Positions 1 to 9,222 of a stretch of DNA of 15,000 nt are shown piece after piece; the first letter of the stretch is position 1; each line of letters begins with the position of its first letter. The translations under genes and the position numbers were made by a program. The notes under the pieces were generated by a model, which saw only the letters and a program-made list of their open reading frames with translations, was not told the origin of the DNA and did no database searches. The DNA is from Chrysomallon squamiferum (Eukaryota; Mollusca; Gastropoda; Neomphalida; Peltospiridae). The stretch lies in the NCBI GenBank assembly GCA_012295275.1, contig CM022676.1, positions 8,808,586 to 8,823,585 of the forward strand. The letters are read 5' to 3'.

Positions 1-1
1 G

Positions 2-111
2 GCCTGCGCTGAAGACCACTTAGCGGCACCGGAAGTACATTATCAACGGAAAAGCGTTTTCCAATGAAAATGTGGAATCCAGAAACATGATGAATCAATT
101 TGCGAATTTTA
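2..111 (+). pseudogene. Possible decayed mariner-type transposase C-terminal fragment
   Basis: In the frame of base 3, after a TAG at 21-23, the reading is RHRKYIINGKAFSNENVE then a short stretch ending MNQFANF. The spacing G-K-x-F ... V-E ... QFxxF recalls the C-terminal part of mariner/Tc1-type transposases. It stops at a poly(A)/poly(T) run, without the later GI..L..RW motif. The resemblance is weak and the window edge cuts off the decisive DDE region. The second frame (ending VFQ then TGA at 65-67) is an alternative coding tail. Confidence 0.18.
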
Positions 112-690
112 AAAAAAAAAAAAAAAATTTTTTTATTATTATTATTTTTTTTATTTTATATTTTTAGTTTTTCAGAATTACCTTTTTAATTTTATTTATT
201 TGCTTCTTCTTTTTCTTTTTTTTAAAAACAACAACAACAAAACAAACTTTATAGCAACAACACTACCACAAATATAAACAATAACGATATTAAAAATAAT
301 ATACCAAAAAAACCAAACTTTTTAGTAAGTATAAATTTTAAAAACAACAACAACAACAACAACAACAAAAAATAATAATAATAATAAAATAAAATAAAAA
401 TAAGTAAATAAAAAGGATATTTATATTTTAAAGATTTTAAATTATAACGACAACATTAACAGCAATAACCTAAAGTAATAACTTTGGATATTTATGTTAT
501 AAAGGTTTTAAATAATAACAACAACATTAATAATAATAAACCAAAGAAACAATTTTGCATCTTCATATTATAACGTTTTTAAATAAAAACAACAACGACA
601 CTAACAATAACAACGACAACAACATTAATAGTAACGAACCAAAGAAATAATTTTGAAAGTGTGTATTATAATATTTTTAAACCACAGTAT

Positions 691-724
<34 letters not shown>

Positions 725-850
725 TCAGCATTGAGAGTAATTAACTATAGAAATAATTCTTGAATATGTACATTATAACGCTTTCAAACGACAATACAAG
801 AAGAAGAACAACAAAAACGAAATTTTTTATAACAAAGTGAGACAACTAAA
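109..850. repeat. A/T runs and AAC/AAT repeat field
   Basis: Poly(A) then poly(T) near 109-160, AAC arrays at 340-367 and 691-723, AAT and AAAAT near 368-415, and many scattered AAC-AAT interruptions. No coding signal. AACAACATTAA-like phrases recur about every 60-90 bases (for example 449, 520, 588, 627), suggesting an old degenerate tandem array. Confidence 0.7.
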
Positions 851-1110
851 ACAATTTCTAATGAACAACATCTGCTGTGATGTTTCGTTAATGCACGGCA
901 ACGACGGCCACGTTGGCTGATTACGACACGTTAATGCAATCTTTCTCTCTCGCTTCCGGTTGCCGCGGAGTAAGATGCAATTTGCTGCGTTATTAAGGTG
1001 ACAGGTTACAGGAAAAAAAAAAAGATTACAAGGAGACAAATATTGATGTTTTTCTAATTTCAGTTGAATTCAGAAATTTGAAGAATGTGTGAAATTAAAA
1101 AACATACACA
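851..1110. other. Non-repetitive island, no gene recognised
   Basis: More complex, GC-richer sequence with a direct repeat CGTTAATGCA at 886-895 and 929-938. Open frames on the minus strand are short and show no recognisable domain or good splice borders. It may be a remnant of a dispersed element. Confidence 0.4.
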
Positions 1111-1249
1111 ATGTCTCTGCATGGTATGTGTGTGTTTTTATACATACAGTGTGTAGATAACTTTCATACATACACACACTTATACATACACATCTCCACA
1201 CACACATAACCAACCTCAAATTTCTGTATACATACGTAAGTGTTCAGTG

Positions 1250-1330
1250 AAGAAGAAGAAAAAGAAGAAGAAGAAGAAGAAGAAGAAGAAGAAGAAGAAG
1301 AAGAAGAAGAAGACGAGGAAGAAAGAAAGT
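1250..1330. repeat. GAA/AAG microsatellite
   Basis: About 20 near-perfect AAG units, preceded by CATA/AC-rich DNA at 1115-1215. Poly-Ser and poly-Leu frames over it are artefacts. Confidence 0.9.
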
Positions 1331-1603
1331 AGAAAACAAAAATAAACAAAACAAGGAAAACAAAACGATACCGAAGAAACACGCGATGGTTAAATGATCG
1401 AACTGATAATTTCTATTAACGGTAACAAACAAACAAATGGCTGAAATATATTTTACTTACTTCTACTTCATGGCTTCGTTTGTTCTGCTAGGAAATATAA
1501 CTGATTACGCATACACTGAACAAATATCGTCAGAGAGACACAGAGAGCATAAGAGACAGAAATAGAGAGAGAGTGAATAATTTTATTATGTTCGTGTTTT
1601 GAT

Positions 1604-1630
1604 GTGTGTGTGTGTATGTGTGTTTATATA

Positions 1631-1700
<70 letters not shown>
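1604..1700. repeat. GT then GA dinucleotide microsatellites
   Basis: GT-rich at 1604-1622, then an uninterrupted GA array at about 1634-1700 (some 33 units). The Arg-Glu frame over it is a repeat product. Confidence 0.92.
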
Positions 1701-1704
<4 letters not shown>

Positions 1705-1861
1705 CGAAAATGATGAATTTACGATGAAGAGACCACATTTACAACAGTTACAATATTTCTTTATTTCTCTACCTCTAGGAATATGTTTTTATTATTTTTT
1801 GTTTTATTAACCTTTTTATATAATTTTTATTATTATTATTATTTTTTTTTTTTTTTTTTTT

Positions 1862-2050
1862 CTAGCAACAGTCATCTCAATAAAAAACCAACCGCATTAG
1901 CAAGAAAACGGAAATGAACTCACCAGTAGCTGTTAGCGCATGTCACATCACATTCGGAACAAAACAGAGCCGAACATGCCTTCGGCAGTTTTCGTCAGAT
2001 GCTTTCTAAACACTGAAGTTGAAAATCTCGAAACCACGACCTCACATTAA
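1862..2050 (-). other. Non-repetitive island with strong splice-donor-like site
   Basis: On the minus strand, AACTTCAG| (2018-2013) and CTACTG|GTGAGT (donor 1923-1918) bracket 89 bases that have stops in all three frames. This could be a non-coding or alternative terminal exon, or part of a dispersed repeat. It shares TGTGAGGTCGTG (2046-2035) and CATCTGACG (2001-1993) with the SINE body at 4871-4895, in different order. Confidence 0.25.
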
Positions 2051-2334
2051 GGCCTTGTTTACATTCTATCAGCAATATCGTTGACTTCATTAATCGATTT
2101 ATTCATTTGTTCATCGATTAACTCATTATTTTTTTGATTTCAATACGCTGGGTTTAATAAAACGTAAACGATCGATTTTCTAACATTATGCAATGGAAAA
2201 GATATTAACTAATTACATAGTGTAAACAAACAACTGAGGCATCTTTTGTCAAGACTGGTTATAAAGTATAGTGTGCAAATATATGTAACCTTGATGAACA
2301 TAATAATAGACAAAGTATATTAATTCTTGGATCT

Positions 2335-2520
2335 ACATGTATGTATGTATGTATGTATGTATATATGTATGCATCTATGTATGAATGACGTGTGCACACA
2401 CACGCACACGCACACATATATGGAGCGAGAGAGACAGGTTAAAGGAACATTTGGTACAATATAAATATTGTATCGTTCATTGAAAAGAAACTAATAAATA
2501 AATAAATAGGTCAGTAAGTA
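2335..2520. repeat. ATGT, AC and AAAT microsatellites
   Basis: ATGT units at 2337-2387, AC-rich 2394-2417, AAAT 2490-2510. No gene. Confidence 0.85.
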
Positions 2521-2699
2521 AGTAAATGCCGAAGAAGAGAGAAAAAAACCCCAGATAATTTTTCTCTAAGGAAGACATTGCTGATTTTCGGAAATAACCA
2601 AATAATGTATCATCATCATCACCAACATCATTAATATTAATACTTAACTGAACTACTATCTGAAAATTTCTTAAACACACACCTACACATAGACTACAA

Positions 2700-2700
2700 C

Positions 2701-2746
<46 letters not shown>
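2700..2746. repeat. AAT microsatellite
   Basis: About 15 perfect AAT units inside the probable 3' UTR. Confidence 0.92.
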
Positions 2747-2957
2747 GTAACGATTAAATAGGCCACGGGAATATTATATTTAAAACAAGTCTTATTTAAA
2801 GTCGTTACTTATGTATATGACGTCATATAACCTTCGATTTAAAACGTGTAACGTATACCCTTAATGAAAATATTTATACATTCAAATTATCGATTTTGAA
2901 ACGTTTGCTCTGATCAATCCAAGGAAAGTTATTCTGTTAATACTAAGAAAAGTGAAT

Positions 2958-2987
2958 CTAATAAGAGTTATCTCTCTTGTCACGTCT
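2958..2987 (-). CDS. Exon 4: basic cytoplasmic tail and stop
   Basis: The acceptor has a fine pyrimidine tract (CCTTTTCTCATC then TTTTTAAACAG, 3010-2988). In phase 0, as exon 3 requires, the next codons read RRDKRDNSY and then TAG (2960-2958). A run of basic residues directly after a membrane helix is the normal stop-transfer signal, so the content fits its place. No ITAM or ITIM is present; the single Tyr is the last residue. Being only 30 coding bases, it would be missed by gene finders. The evidence is its position, phase, acceptor and charge. Confidence 0.5.
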   Translation of the reverse strand, partial: RRDKRDNSY

Positions 2988-3579
2988 CTGTTTAAAAAGA
3001 TGAGAAAAGGTGTAATTACCAACAATAAGGGATTTATTAATCTCCAGTATAAAATCACTGTTTAAAGAGAGGGTTCATTTTGATGGGAAAATTAGTTATA
3101 TTTGTTTAAAAAAAAGATATATATTTTTTTTGGAATAATTTTTATAACGTTTCAAAATTTATAAATCACGAAAATGTTTATATCTCAATTTTCCAGAAAA
3201 TATCTAGATTATTCCATTGGAAGGCAACGGTATAAACCATCTTCTCAAATTTAAAAAAAAAATTATTTCATCGTTAAAAAAAATGACCAGTTTTGAATAA
3301 TTTTATAGTTTCTATAAAATGTTTAAGAATATTGTGAATATTATTTGTTTACACTATGAACAGGTGTGAATTTTTTTTTTTTTTTTTTAATAATCAATAA
3401 AAGTTAATAAATAAATTACTACTACTACTACTATAAAAATCTTTCTTTTATACATTTTATTTGTCCATTCAGAAATTGAAATTCTTCTTATTAATATTAA
3501 CAAAGTGAAAATATCATCAAAATAAATAAATTAATAAATAAATAAATAAATACATTTAAAAAATAATAATAATACTCAC

Positions 3580-3656
3580 GGCTGTAAACAATGCTAAATT
3601 GACTGAAAATATTACAACAATCACTACTACTGCTGCCAAATTATTTTTGGCATTTG
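3580..3656 (-). CDS. Exon 3: transmembrane helix
   Basis: A 77-base candidate between ATATTAG| (3660-3657) and a strong donor |GTGAGTA (3579-3573). Entering in phase 1, as the Ig donor requires, the junction codon is GCA (Ala). The exon then encodes NAKNN followed by a 20-residue hydrophobic helix, LAAVVVIVVIF through NLALFTA, leaving in phase 0. This is what should follow an Ig domain in a membrane-anchored protein. An in-frame TGA just upstream means only this AG can serve. Weak point: the acceptor has no good pyrimidine tract and another AG lies about 15 bases upstream. Chance hydrophobicity from a GTA-rich stretch is possible. Confidence 0.55.
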
Positions 3657-4636
3657 CTAATATTCATAAAACTAGCGCCAAATTTTCCAACTGTCAAAAC
3701 CAAACGTGAAAACAATTCGAGAACATTCGAATAAACCATTGTTGAAATGATGTCACAGAATATGCGACCTTTGATGACCTTTGAGTCGGAGGGCAGATTC
3801 TATATTTAGGATAACGACCTAGTTAAGAAACTTCCTAACTATCTCCCTTGCTCTGACAGAAACATATCTAAATACATTTGTAAAATTGGGGCAAAAAAAA
3901 AACAAACAAAAAAACAAACAAACAAAACAAAATCAATAAATAGTAATATTACAAAATACTAAACAGACTTGCCTTTATTGCTGGCCTTTTCTCTTCTCTC
4001 TTCCAAGAAATGATCATATTAATCGGGAAAATGTTTTAATTTCAACGTTTTATTTTAATTTCATTACTGCAACTGAAGTTCTGTATTAAGAAATTAAGAA
4101 AAAAAACATCAAATGCACGAATTTGAATTGTCATTATTTTTAGCTAGGTCGACTGGTAAAGTCAATTTGGAATTAACAGAACATGTTATATTTACCTTTT
4201 TATTAATGTATTACTTTCAGATCTTCACACGAATTTTTAATGTCTGTATAACAGTAGAGAAGTTGTATAATAATTACTTGTTCCTTTCTGCTTCTTCATC
4301 TTTTTTTTTTTTTTTTTTTTTTTTTTATATATATTCAGAAATAAAACCTGACGACAGTCTAGTCAGTTTATTTTTACATTTAATCCAAGGTCGCAGACAG
4401 GTCAAATGTCTGGCAGACGTAACTAAGTGCATACGAAATATATGTAACTTAGTGTCATATTATTATTATTATTATTATTATTATTCATGTTGTTGTTGTT
4501 GTTTTGTTTGTTTTCACATCAGTTTTTGAGTTTTTTTTTTTTAAATATTTTTTTTGTTGTTGTGTTTTTTTCCGTGATAATATAACTGGACAGAAATACT
4601 AACATGCTACATCCATGCATATATACATACACATAC

Positions 4637-4673
<37 letters not shown>

Positions 4674-4790
4674 CATACATAAATGAACATACATACATCC
4701 GTAAACACACAGACAAACGTACACACATACATACACAGACGTACATATTTAAAGAAAATGAAAGTGCAACAGGCAGGTTTATGTTTAGGT
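3657..4790. repeat. Intron 2, downstream part: simple repeats
   Basis: Contents: AAAC and poly(A) at 3892-3934, poly(T) at 4301-4326, ATT 4458-4485, GTT 4488-4512, TA 4640-4668 and CATA 4669-4740. Paired GACCTTTGATGACCTTTGA half-sites occur at 3766-3784. An open frame at 4113-4529 turns into poly-Phe and poly-Tyr over these repeats and has no recognised domain. Confidence 0.7.
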
Positions 4791-5036
4791 GTCTTGATGG
4801 CCAAATGGAATTATCGTCCGTATACAGATTGCGGGCATATGGGTGTCATACGTTCGAGTCTCGTCAGCAGCATCTGACGGGTTTGTGAGGTCGTGATTTG
4901 ACTTTGTCGATCTGCGCATGTGCGTTCCCAAATTTTGTCTATGTGCAGAGTCTAATCAGACGTACGTCAAACAACAGAATATTCAGTTCTAAATACAAAC
5001 ATACATACATACATACATACGCACACATACACACAT
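4790..5036 (+). mobile_element. tRNA-Leu-derived SINE with CATA-type tail
   Basis: Positions 4791 to about 4873 resemble a leucine tRNA. The A box is TGGCCAAATGG (4798-4808) and the B box GTTCGAGTC (4852-4860). A five-pair anticodon stem CCGTA/TGCGG closes a seven-base loop TACAGAT, whose anticodon position reads CAG (Leu), and a longer variable region suits tRNA-Leu. The T and acceptor stems are degraded, so it is not a working tRNA. A tRNA-unrelated body of about 125 bases follows, then a CATA-rich tail from 4998. AAAGAAAATG occurs at 4751-4760 and 5052-5061 as a possible target duplication, though it is low complexity. It lies in intron 2, antisense to the Ig gene. tRNA-derived SINEs are well known in cephalopods. 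Confidence 0.68.
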
Positions 5037-5040
5037 AAAA

Positions 5041-5339
5041 AAAAATTACAAAAAGAAAATGGCGAGAAAAAGAAAGAAATCATGAATTAAAAAAAAAAGA
5101 AAAAAAAAAAGTTAAATCTTTAAAAGCAATTTATTTCGCCGTAAAGAGAAAAATACAACAGTAGTTATCAAAAAAAAAAAAAAAAAAAAATACCAAATAA
5201 TTAATCTATTTTTGTCAGAAACATTTAATTACACAATCAACACAAACTAGATTTTTTACATGTCAAGAAATTTGCAAATCAATGCATTATAAATATTATT
5301 TTGATTATGCTCAGACACCGAATTTTAAGAATAAGATGG

Positions 5340-5340
<1 letters not shown>
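5041..5340. other. Intron 2: A-rich sequence
   Basis: Poly(A)-rich DNA after the SINE, with a 20-base A run near 5170-5190. Nothing gene-like seen. Confidence 0.6.

Positions 5341-5343
<3 letters not shown>

Positions 5344-5423
<80 letters not shown>
5344..5423. repeat. GA microsatellite
   Basis: An uninterrupted GA array of about 39 units in intron 2; on the gene's own strand it is CT. It is the longest pure dinucleotide array in the window. Confidence 0.93.
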
Positions 5424-5425
<2 letters not shown>

Positions 5426-6150
5426 TTTATGATGAGCTATAAGATATAAAACTTTGAAATTTTGACAAAGTACACAAATCTTACACAAACAGATTACTAC
5501 TTTTAAATCTAGTTTTGGACAGAAACAGATTATATTAATTATTATTATTATCATTTTCTCCAAGTTCACTGTAAAATAAAGCTATCAGTCTACCATGCAA
5601 GCAATGACATCATGACTCCAGCTATAAAATGGCGGAGCTCAAATGATTTGTAATAATATTATATTGTTAGACGGAAGCGATTGAAGATTGTCCAAAACAG
5701 TGAAATAATACATTAAAACTTTATCCACATCCTCATAAGGCACATTTTTATAAAATTCATATTACTTGTCGTAATTTTCTTCTAATTACCTTTTTTTTTT
5801 CAGAAACTTATTAATTAAACAGAAAACGATAACAAACAAGTAATATTTAACCATGTTGGAATCGAAATTCCTGAGTAACATTTTCACATATAATAATAAT
5901 AATAATAATAAAAAAATTAATATAAAAAATAAAATAAGTAAAAATGCAGTTAACATGAAAATACACGAACTTCAATAAGGAAAGAATTTCAGAATTTCAA
6001 AGCCTGCAATAGCAATAACAGAAACATTTAATTCAGCTGAAGATAAATATGATACACAGACTGTCATGAAGATATCTTGATTCTTATCTAGTTGTCGAAC
6101 GGGTTGATGAAGAAGGTAGTAAGTCTAAAAAAAAAAAAAACAAAATAACC
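5424..6150. other. Intron 2: unique AT-rich sequence
   Basis: No convincing exon on either strand. A TATAAAATGG with nearby TGACATCA is at 5614-5632, but the ATG there opens only five codons. A short AAT array is at 5889-5911. Confidence 0.5.
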
Positions 6151-6353
6151 CGATTAAAAAAATATATAATAATAATAATAATAAAAAAAAAAAAAAAAAA
6201 AAGGTTAACTATTTTAAAATCATTATCTAAATTTTTCTTTCTTTTATTTTATTTTATTTAATTATTTCTTACTTTTTTTAAAGTTCGTATTTTCAAAACC
6301 ATTAAATTATTATTACTATAATTTTTACTATTATTATTATTATTACTGGGTGT

Positions 6354-6415
6354 ATTGTTGTTGTTGTTGATGCTGTTGTTGTTGCTGTTGCTGTTGTTGT
6401 TCTTCTTCTTCTTCT
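6354..6415. repeat. GTT/GCT then CTT triplet microsatellite
   Basis: Interrupted GTT and GCT units merging into CTT, next to an ATT array at 6325-6345. Confidence 0.85.
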
Positions 6416-6417
6416 TT

Positions 6418-6556
6418 AAATGGAGATCCCTTCCGTAAAGGAACGAGATTCCTCGAGATTTGGCATCTGTTAATTTTTAATTAGATACGATAATATCCGA
6501 AATGTCCCGAAGGATCTACAACGGTTTGACAAGCGCCCCACCCCCCACCCTACCCG
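6418..6556 (+). repeat. Dispersed repeat, copy A, with C-rich end
   Basis: The left part, AAATGGAGATCCCTTCC through ATATCCGAAATGTCCCGAA (6418-6512), matches 11728-11807 at roughly 80 percent apart from a ten-base gap. The right part, GATCTACAACGG to AAGCGCCCC with C runs to 6555, matches 11893-11946 in opposite orientation. The C runs at 6536-6555 (4, 6, 3 and 3 with loops of 1, 1 and 2) form a G-quadruplex motif on the minus strand. Family unknown. Confidence 0.65.
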
Positions 6557-6691
6557 CATTGCGCTTCGCTATTTGAATAAGAAATATTATTACTATTATT
6601 ATTGTAATTATTATTATAAAATCGATTATAAACCAATAAAAATCATGTTCGACTTACATGATAATTAGCAGAGACATAGGAAAGGCCAATG

Positions 6692-6955
6692 CCTGACCGG
6701 AACTTCGTCTCGGTGATTCAGTGTAATTCAGATTTACTATGGGAGTGACTGAAGAAAAGAACCAGTGAACGAATTAAAGAATGAAAGAAAAAAGAATAAA
6801 ACAATGAAAAATATTTATAACAAAGAAAAAACAAACAAACAAAAAAAAACATAGTCAGAACCTGACCGGACCTTTATCGAGGGGTTTCTGTTTATGAAAC
6901 AATGGAAGAAAGGAAACAATAAATGAATTAAAGAACGAAAGAAAACAGGAATATA
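6692..6955 (+). repeat. Diverged tandem duplication
   Basis: CCTGACCGG at 6692-6700 recurs at 6861-6869, and GAATTAAAGAA-GAAAGAAAA at 6771 recurs at 6925. Two units of about 155-170 bases lie head to tail, with AAAC-rich DNA between. No coding signal. Confidence 0.6.
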
Positions 6956-6976
6956 ATGATGATGATGATGATGATG

Positions 6977-7041
<65 letters not shown>

Positions 7042-7076
7042 AAGAAGAAGAATTAGTAATAATAATAATAATAATA
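6956..7076. repeat. Compound GAT-AAT-GAA-AAT microsatellite
   Basis: Four triplet arrays run head to tail: GAT 6957-6978, AAT to about 7012, GAA to about 7052, AAT to 7076. Confidence 0.92.
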
Positions 7077-7263
7077 ACAATAGCTTCAAAAACAACAACA
7101 ATAATACTACTAATAATAAATGAATGAAGACGTTAAGGAGATTCAGTCACGTTACGTTACACACCAGTAAAGTATTTCGTGTTTCCAATCATAGATGGTT
7201 CAGTGAAGCTACGAACATTTTTCATGAATACAGACAGACAAAGGATTAGACAGCGAGGCAGAC

Positions 7264-7273
7264 ATACATACAT

Positions 7274-7303
<30 letters not shown>
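7264..7303. repeat. CATA/GACA tetranucleotide microsatellite
   Basis: Three CATA units then about seven GACA units, in intron 2. Confidence 0.9.
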
Positions 7304-7305
<2 letters not shown>

Positions 7306-7505
7306 TACAGCCGTTTCACTGAACTTAAAAGAAAAATAATAATAAAAAATTAAACATTACTACGAATTGACGTACTGATATAGTCATTTCTACGATCTTA
7401 CAAAAATCTACCATGACAAATTGACCAATAAACAAACAAAGTACTTCAGATAAGGAAAACATTTTCTTTCAGACATATAAACATGTTTCTTATTATGACG
7501 TGGTT

Positions 7506-7506
<1 letters not shown>

Positions 7507-7546
<40 letters not shown>
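7507..7546. repeat. CAT microsatellite
   Basis: About 13 perfect CAT units. The sequence from 7547 to 7968 is unique, AT-rich and without recognisable exons. Confidence 0.92.
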
Positions 7547-7966
7547 TTAAACTGACAAACAAAAACCGATAAGCAACACACAGAGATATCGTGCATACAG
7601 TAGCATGTTAACTTTTTAAAAAGAAAATATCACATACTAATTGACCATATCCTTAACTTCAAATACAGTTAAATCGTGCCCATTACACACCCATTTCTTA
7701 ATAATATTCTTTAAATGAATCATTTTCCAATTTATATAACCACTAATATCAATATTTCTTACAACTAAATTTGGCTGAGCTCAAAAGTTTTTGTAAGAAT
7801 TTTATTTCACTGAGTATATACTTGTTTCTTAACCTTGTCGTAAAACAATGGAATTACAGAACATTTAGTTAGATCGTCTGATCGAATCCCAACACTTACG
7901 CTCAAAAACTAGACGGCTACAGTTTTGTAACAAAATACGCTGTTATTCACACAGCCAAGCTCTTCC

Positions 7967-7968
<2 letters not shown>

Positions 7969-8003
<35 letters not shown>
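7969..8003. repeat. GT microsatellite
   Basis: About 17 perfect GT units; CA on the gene's strand. Confidence 0.92.
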
Positions 8004-8007
<4 letters not shown>

Positions 8008-8116
8008 GTTTTTATGTGCGTGTGCGTCTGCATGTTTTAATTACGACTCTCTGATAATGTATTCACAATATTATTGACTTAAATATAACTCATTTTAGCT
8101 CGCTGTTAAATTATGC

Positions 8117-8117
8117 C

Positions 8118-8164
<47 letters not shown>

Positions 8165-8262
8165 GTAACAACAACAGCAGCAGCAGCAACAAAACAACAA
8201 CAACAATAATAATATTAATGAAAAATAAAATAAAATAAAATAAAATAAAATAAATAAATAAA
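8117..8262. repeat. AAT, AAC/CAG and AAAAT repeats just after the Ig exon
   Basis: AAT 8117-8162, AAC/CAG mix 8163-8205, AAAAT 8221-8252 and AAAT to 8262. On the minus strand this begins 13 bases past the exon donor and creates a false poly-Leu/Val extension of the Ig frame. Confidence 0.9.
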
Positions 8263-8275
8263 ACAACGACCATAC

Positions 8276-8629
8276 CTTCAGGCTTGAGTAACATAGTCAG
8301 ATTATTGCTATGGATCTTTTTCCTGAATTCTTGACAATGCCAAGTCTTGTTAATGTGCACGTCCGAAATTGTCGTAATGTGTAAAATGTACTTCTTAACC
8401 TTCGACCCGTTCACCAACGTTCCTGCCCCACACGACACAATCTGGTCGTGCAGAGTTATGTCTTCCTCGCACCTGCCAAACCCCTGATACACCACACCCG
8501 CGAGGGCTGTGTCCCGATAGAAGTATATAGTACTGTCGAACAGTTCAGCATCCTCTACCATACATGTTAGTGTGTACGGGCGATTCAGTACTATGTAATC
8601 GTCCGAACCGTTCAGAACCAGGGTATAAC
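8276..8629 (-). CDS. Exon 2: immunoglobulin-like domain
   Basis: A 354-base exon flanked by TTTGCAG| (8631-8630) and |GTATGG (8275), with phase 1 at both ends, the classic symmetric Ig-domain exon. It begins GYTLVLNGSDDYIVL. The B-strand cysteine is in TLTC (protein residue 57) and the F-strand cysteine in NKTWHC (residue 133), 76 apart, as in V-like domains. A second pair at residues 88 and 101 (GRC and VSCG) may form an extra disulfide. The usual C-strand Trp seems replaced in IYFYRD. Sequons sit at residues 42, 108, 128 and 144. The GC-richer, non-repetitive codons contrast sharply with the flanking repeats. Past 8276 the frame runs into AAAAT and AAT repeats, which are intron. The fold fits a cell-surface or secreted recognition or adhesion protein; the ligand is unknown. 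Confidence 0.82.
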
Positions 8630-8681
8630 CTGCAAACATTATAATTGTAGCATCACTTCAGGTGCATCCCCCCTATCACTA

Positions 8682-8683
8682 TG

Positions 8684-8734
<51 letters not shown>

Positions 8735-9222
8735 GCCTCTACTGCTGTTCCTGTTACTGCAACAACTACTACTGTTGTTGGCATTGCAGCTACCGGTGCT
8801 ACTGCTATCACTGCTTTTGCAGAAACCACTACTGTTATTACTGTAGCTGCCACCCTGCAACTTTAGCTACTACTACTGTTACTGCTGCTACTATTACTAC
8901 TACTACAACTGTTGCTGCTGTTACTACTATTCCTGCTACTGCTACTATTACTACTATTGGTACTATTACTTACATCACTCCTATTATTATTACTGCTCCT
9001 GCTAGTGCTGCTACTGCTACCACTACTACTTCTACAACAACAGCAACTACTACTACTACTACTACTAACCACTGCTGCTGCTACTACTACAACAACTACT
9101 ACTACGACTACTACTACTACAACAACAACTATTACCACTGCTGCTGCTGCTGCTACAACAATAACAACTACTACTACTACAACTACTACTACTGCTACTG
9201 CTGCTGCTGCTACTACTACTAT
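8682..9222. repeat. Long ACT-type triplet tract in intron 1
   Basis: About 540 bases of period-three DNA: a pure ACT array at 8682-8735, then interrupted ACT, GCT, AAC and ATT triplets to about 9222. ACT in register lacks stops in five of six frames, which explains the overlapping long Thr, Tyr, Leu, Val and Ser frames; none is a gene. On the gene's strand it is AGT/AGC and ends about 50 bases upstream of the Ig exon acceptor. Confidence 0.9.

Larger units (their letters stand above)
2098..2957 (-). other. Probable 3' UTR of the Ig gene
   Basis: After the TAG at 2960-2958, about 860 bases lead to possible poly(A) signals on the minus strand: ATTAAA (plus 2153-2158) and AATAAA (plus 2098-2103). 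The interval holds a 45-base AAT array (2701-2746), a TGACGTCA CRE-like palindrome (2819-2826) and otherwise AT-rich sequence with no coding signal. The end point is inferred from the hexamers only. Confidence 0.3.

Noticed and set aside
4113-4529. 138-codon plus-strand frame
   Set aside because: Half is poly-Phe, poly-Tyr and poly-Cys from T, ATT and GTT arrays; the rest has no domain and lies antisense in intron 2.
4791-4873. A functional tRNA-Leu gene
   Set aside because: The anticodon arm pairs, but the T and acceptor stems are badly mismatched, and a SINE body with a simple-repeat tail follows.
5620-5650. TATAAAATGG with a nearby TGACATCA as a promoter and start
   Set aside because: The TATA-like box touches the ATG, so initiation would fall downstream of it, and the frame closes after five codons.
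6956-7076. CRISPR-like or structured repeat array
   Set aside because: It is a compound triplet microsatellite with no spacers; the organism is eukaryotic.
7876-7895. B-box-like GATCGAATCCC suggesting another SINE
   Set aside because: No convincing A box or tRNA fold lies upstream at the proper distance.
8106-8275. Extension of the Ig frame into a hydrophobic Val/Phe/Leu run that could look like a membrane segment
   Set aside because: It begins exactly at a GTATGG donor and is encoded by AAAAT and AAT repeats read on the minus strand, so it is intron.
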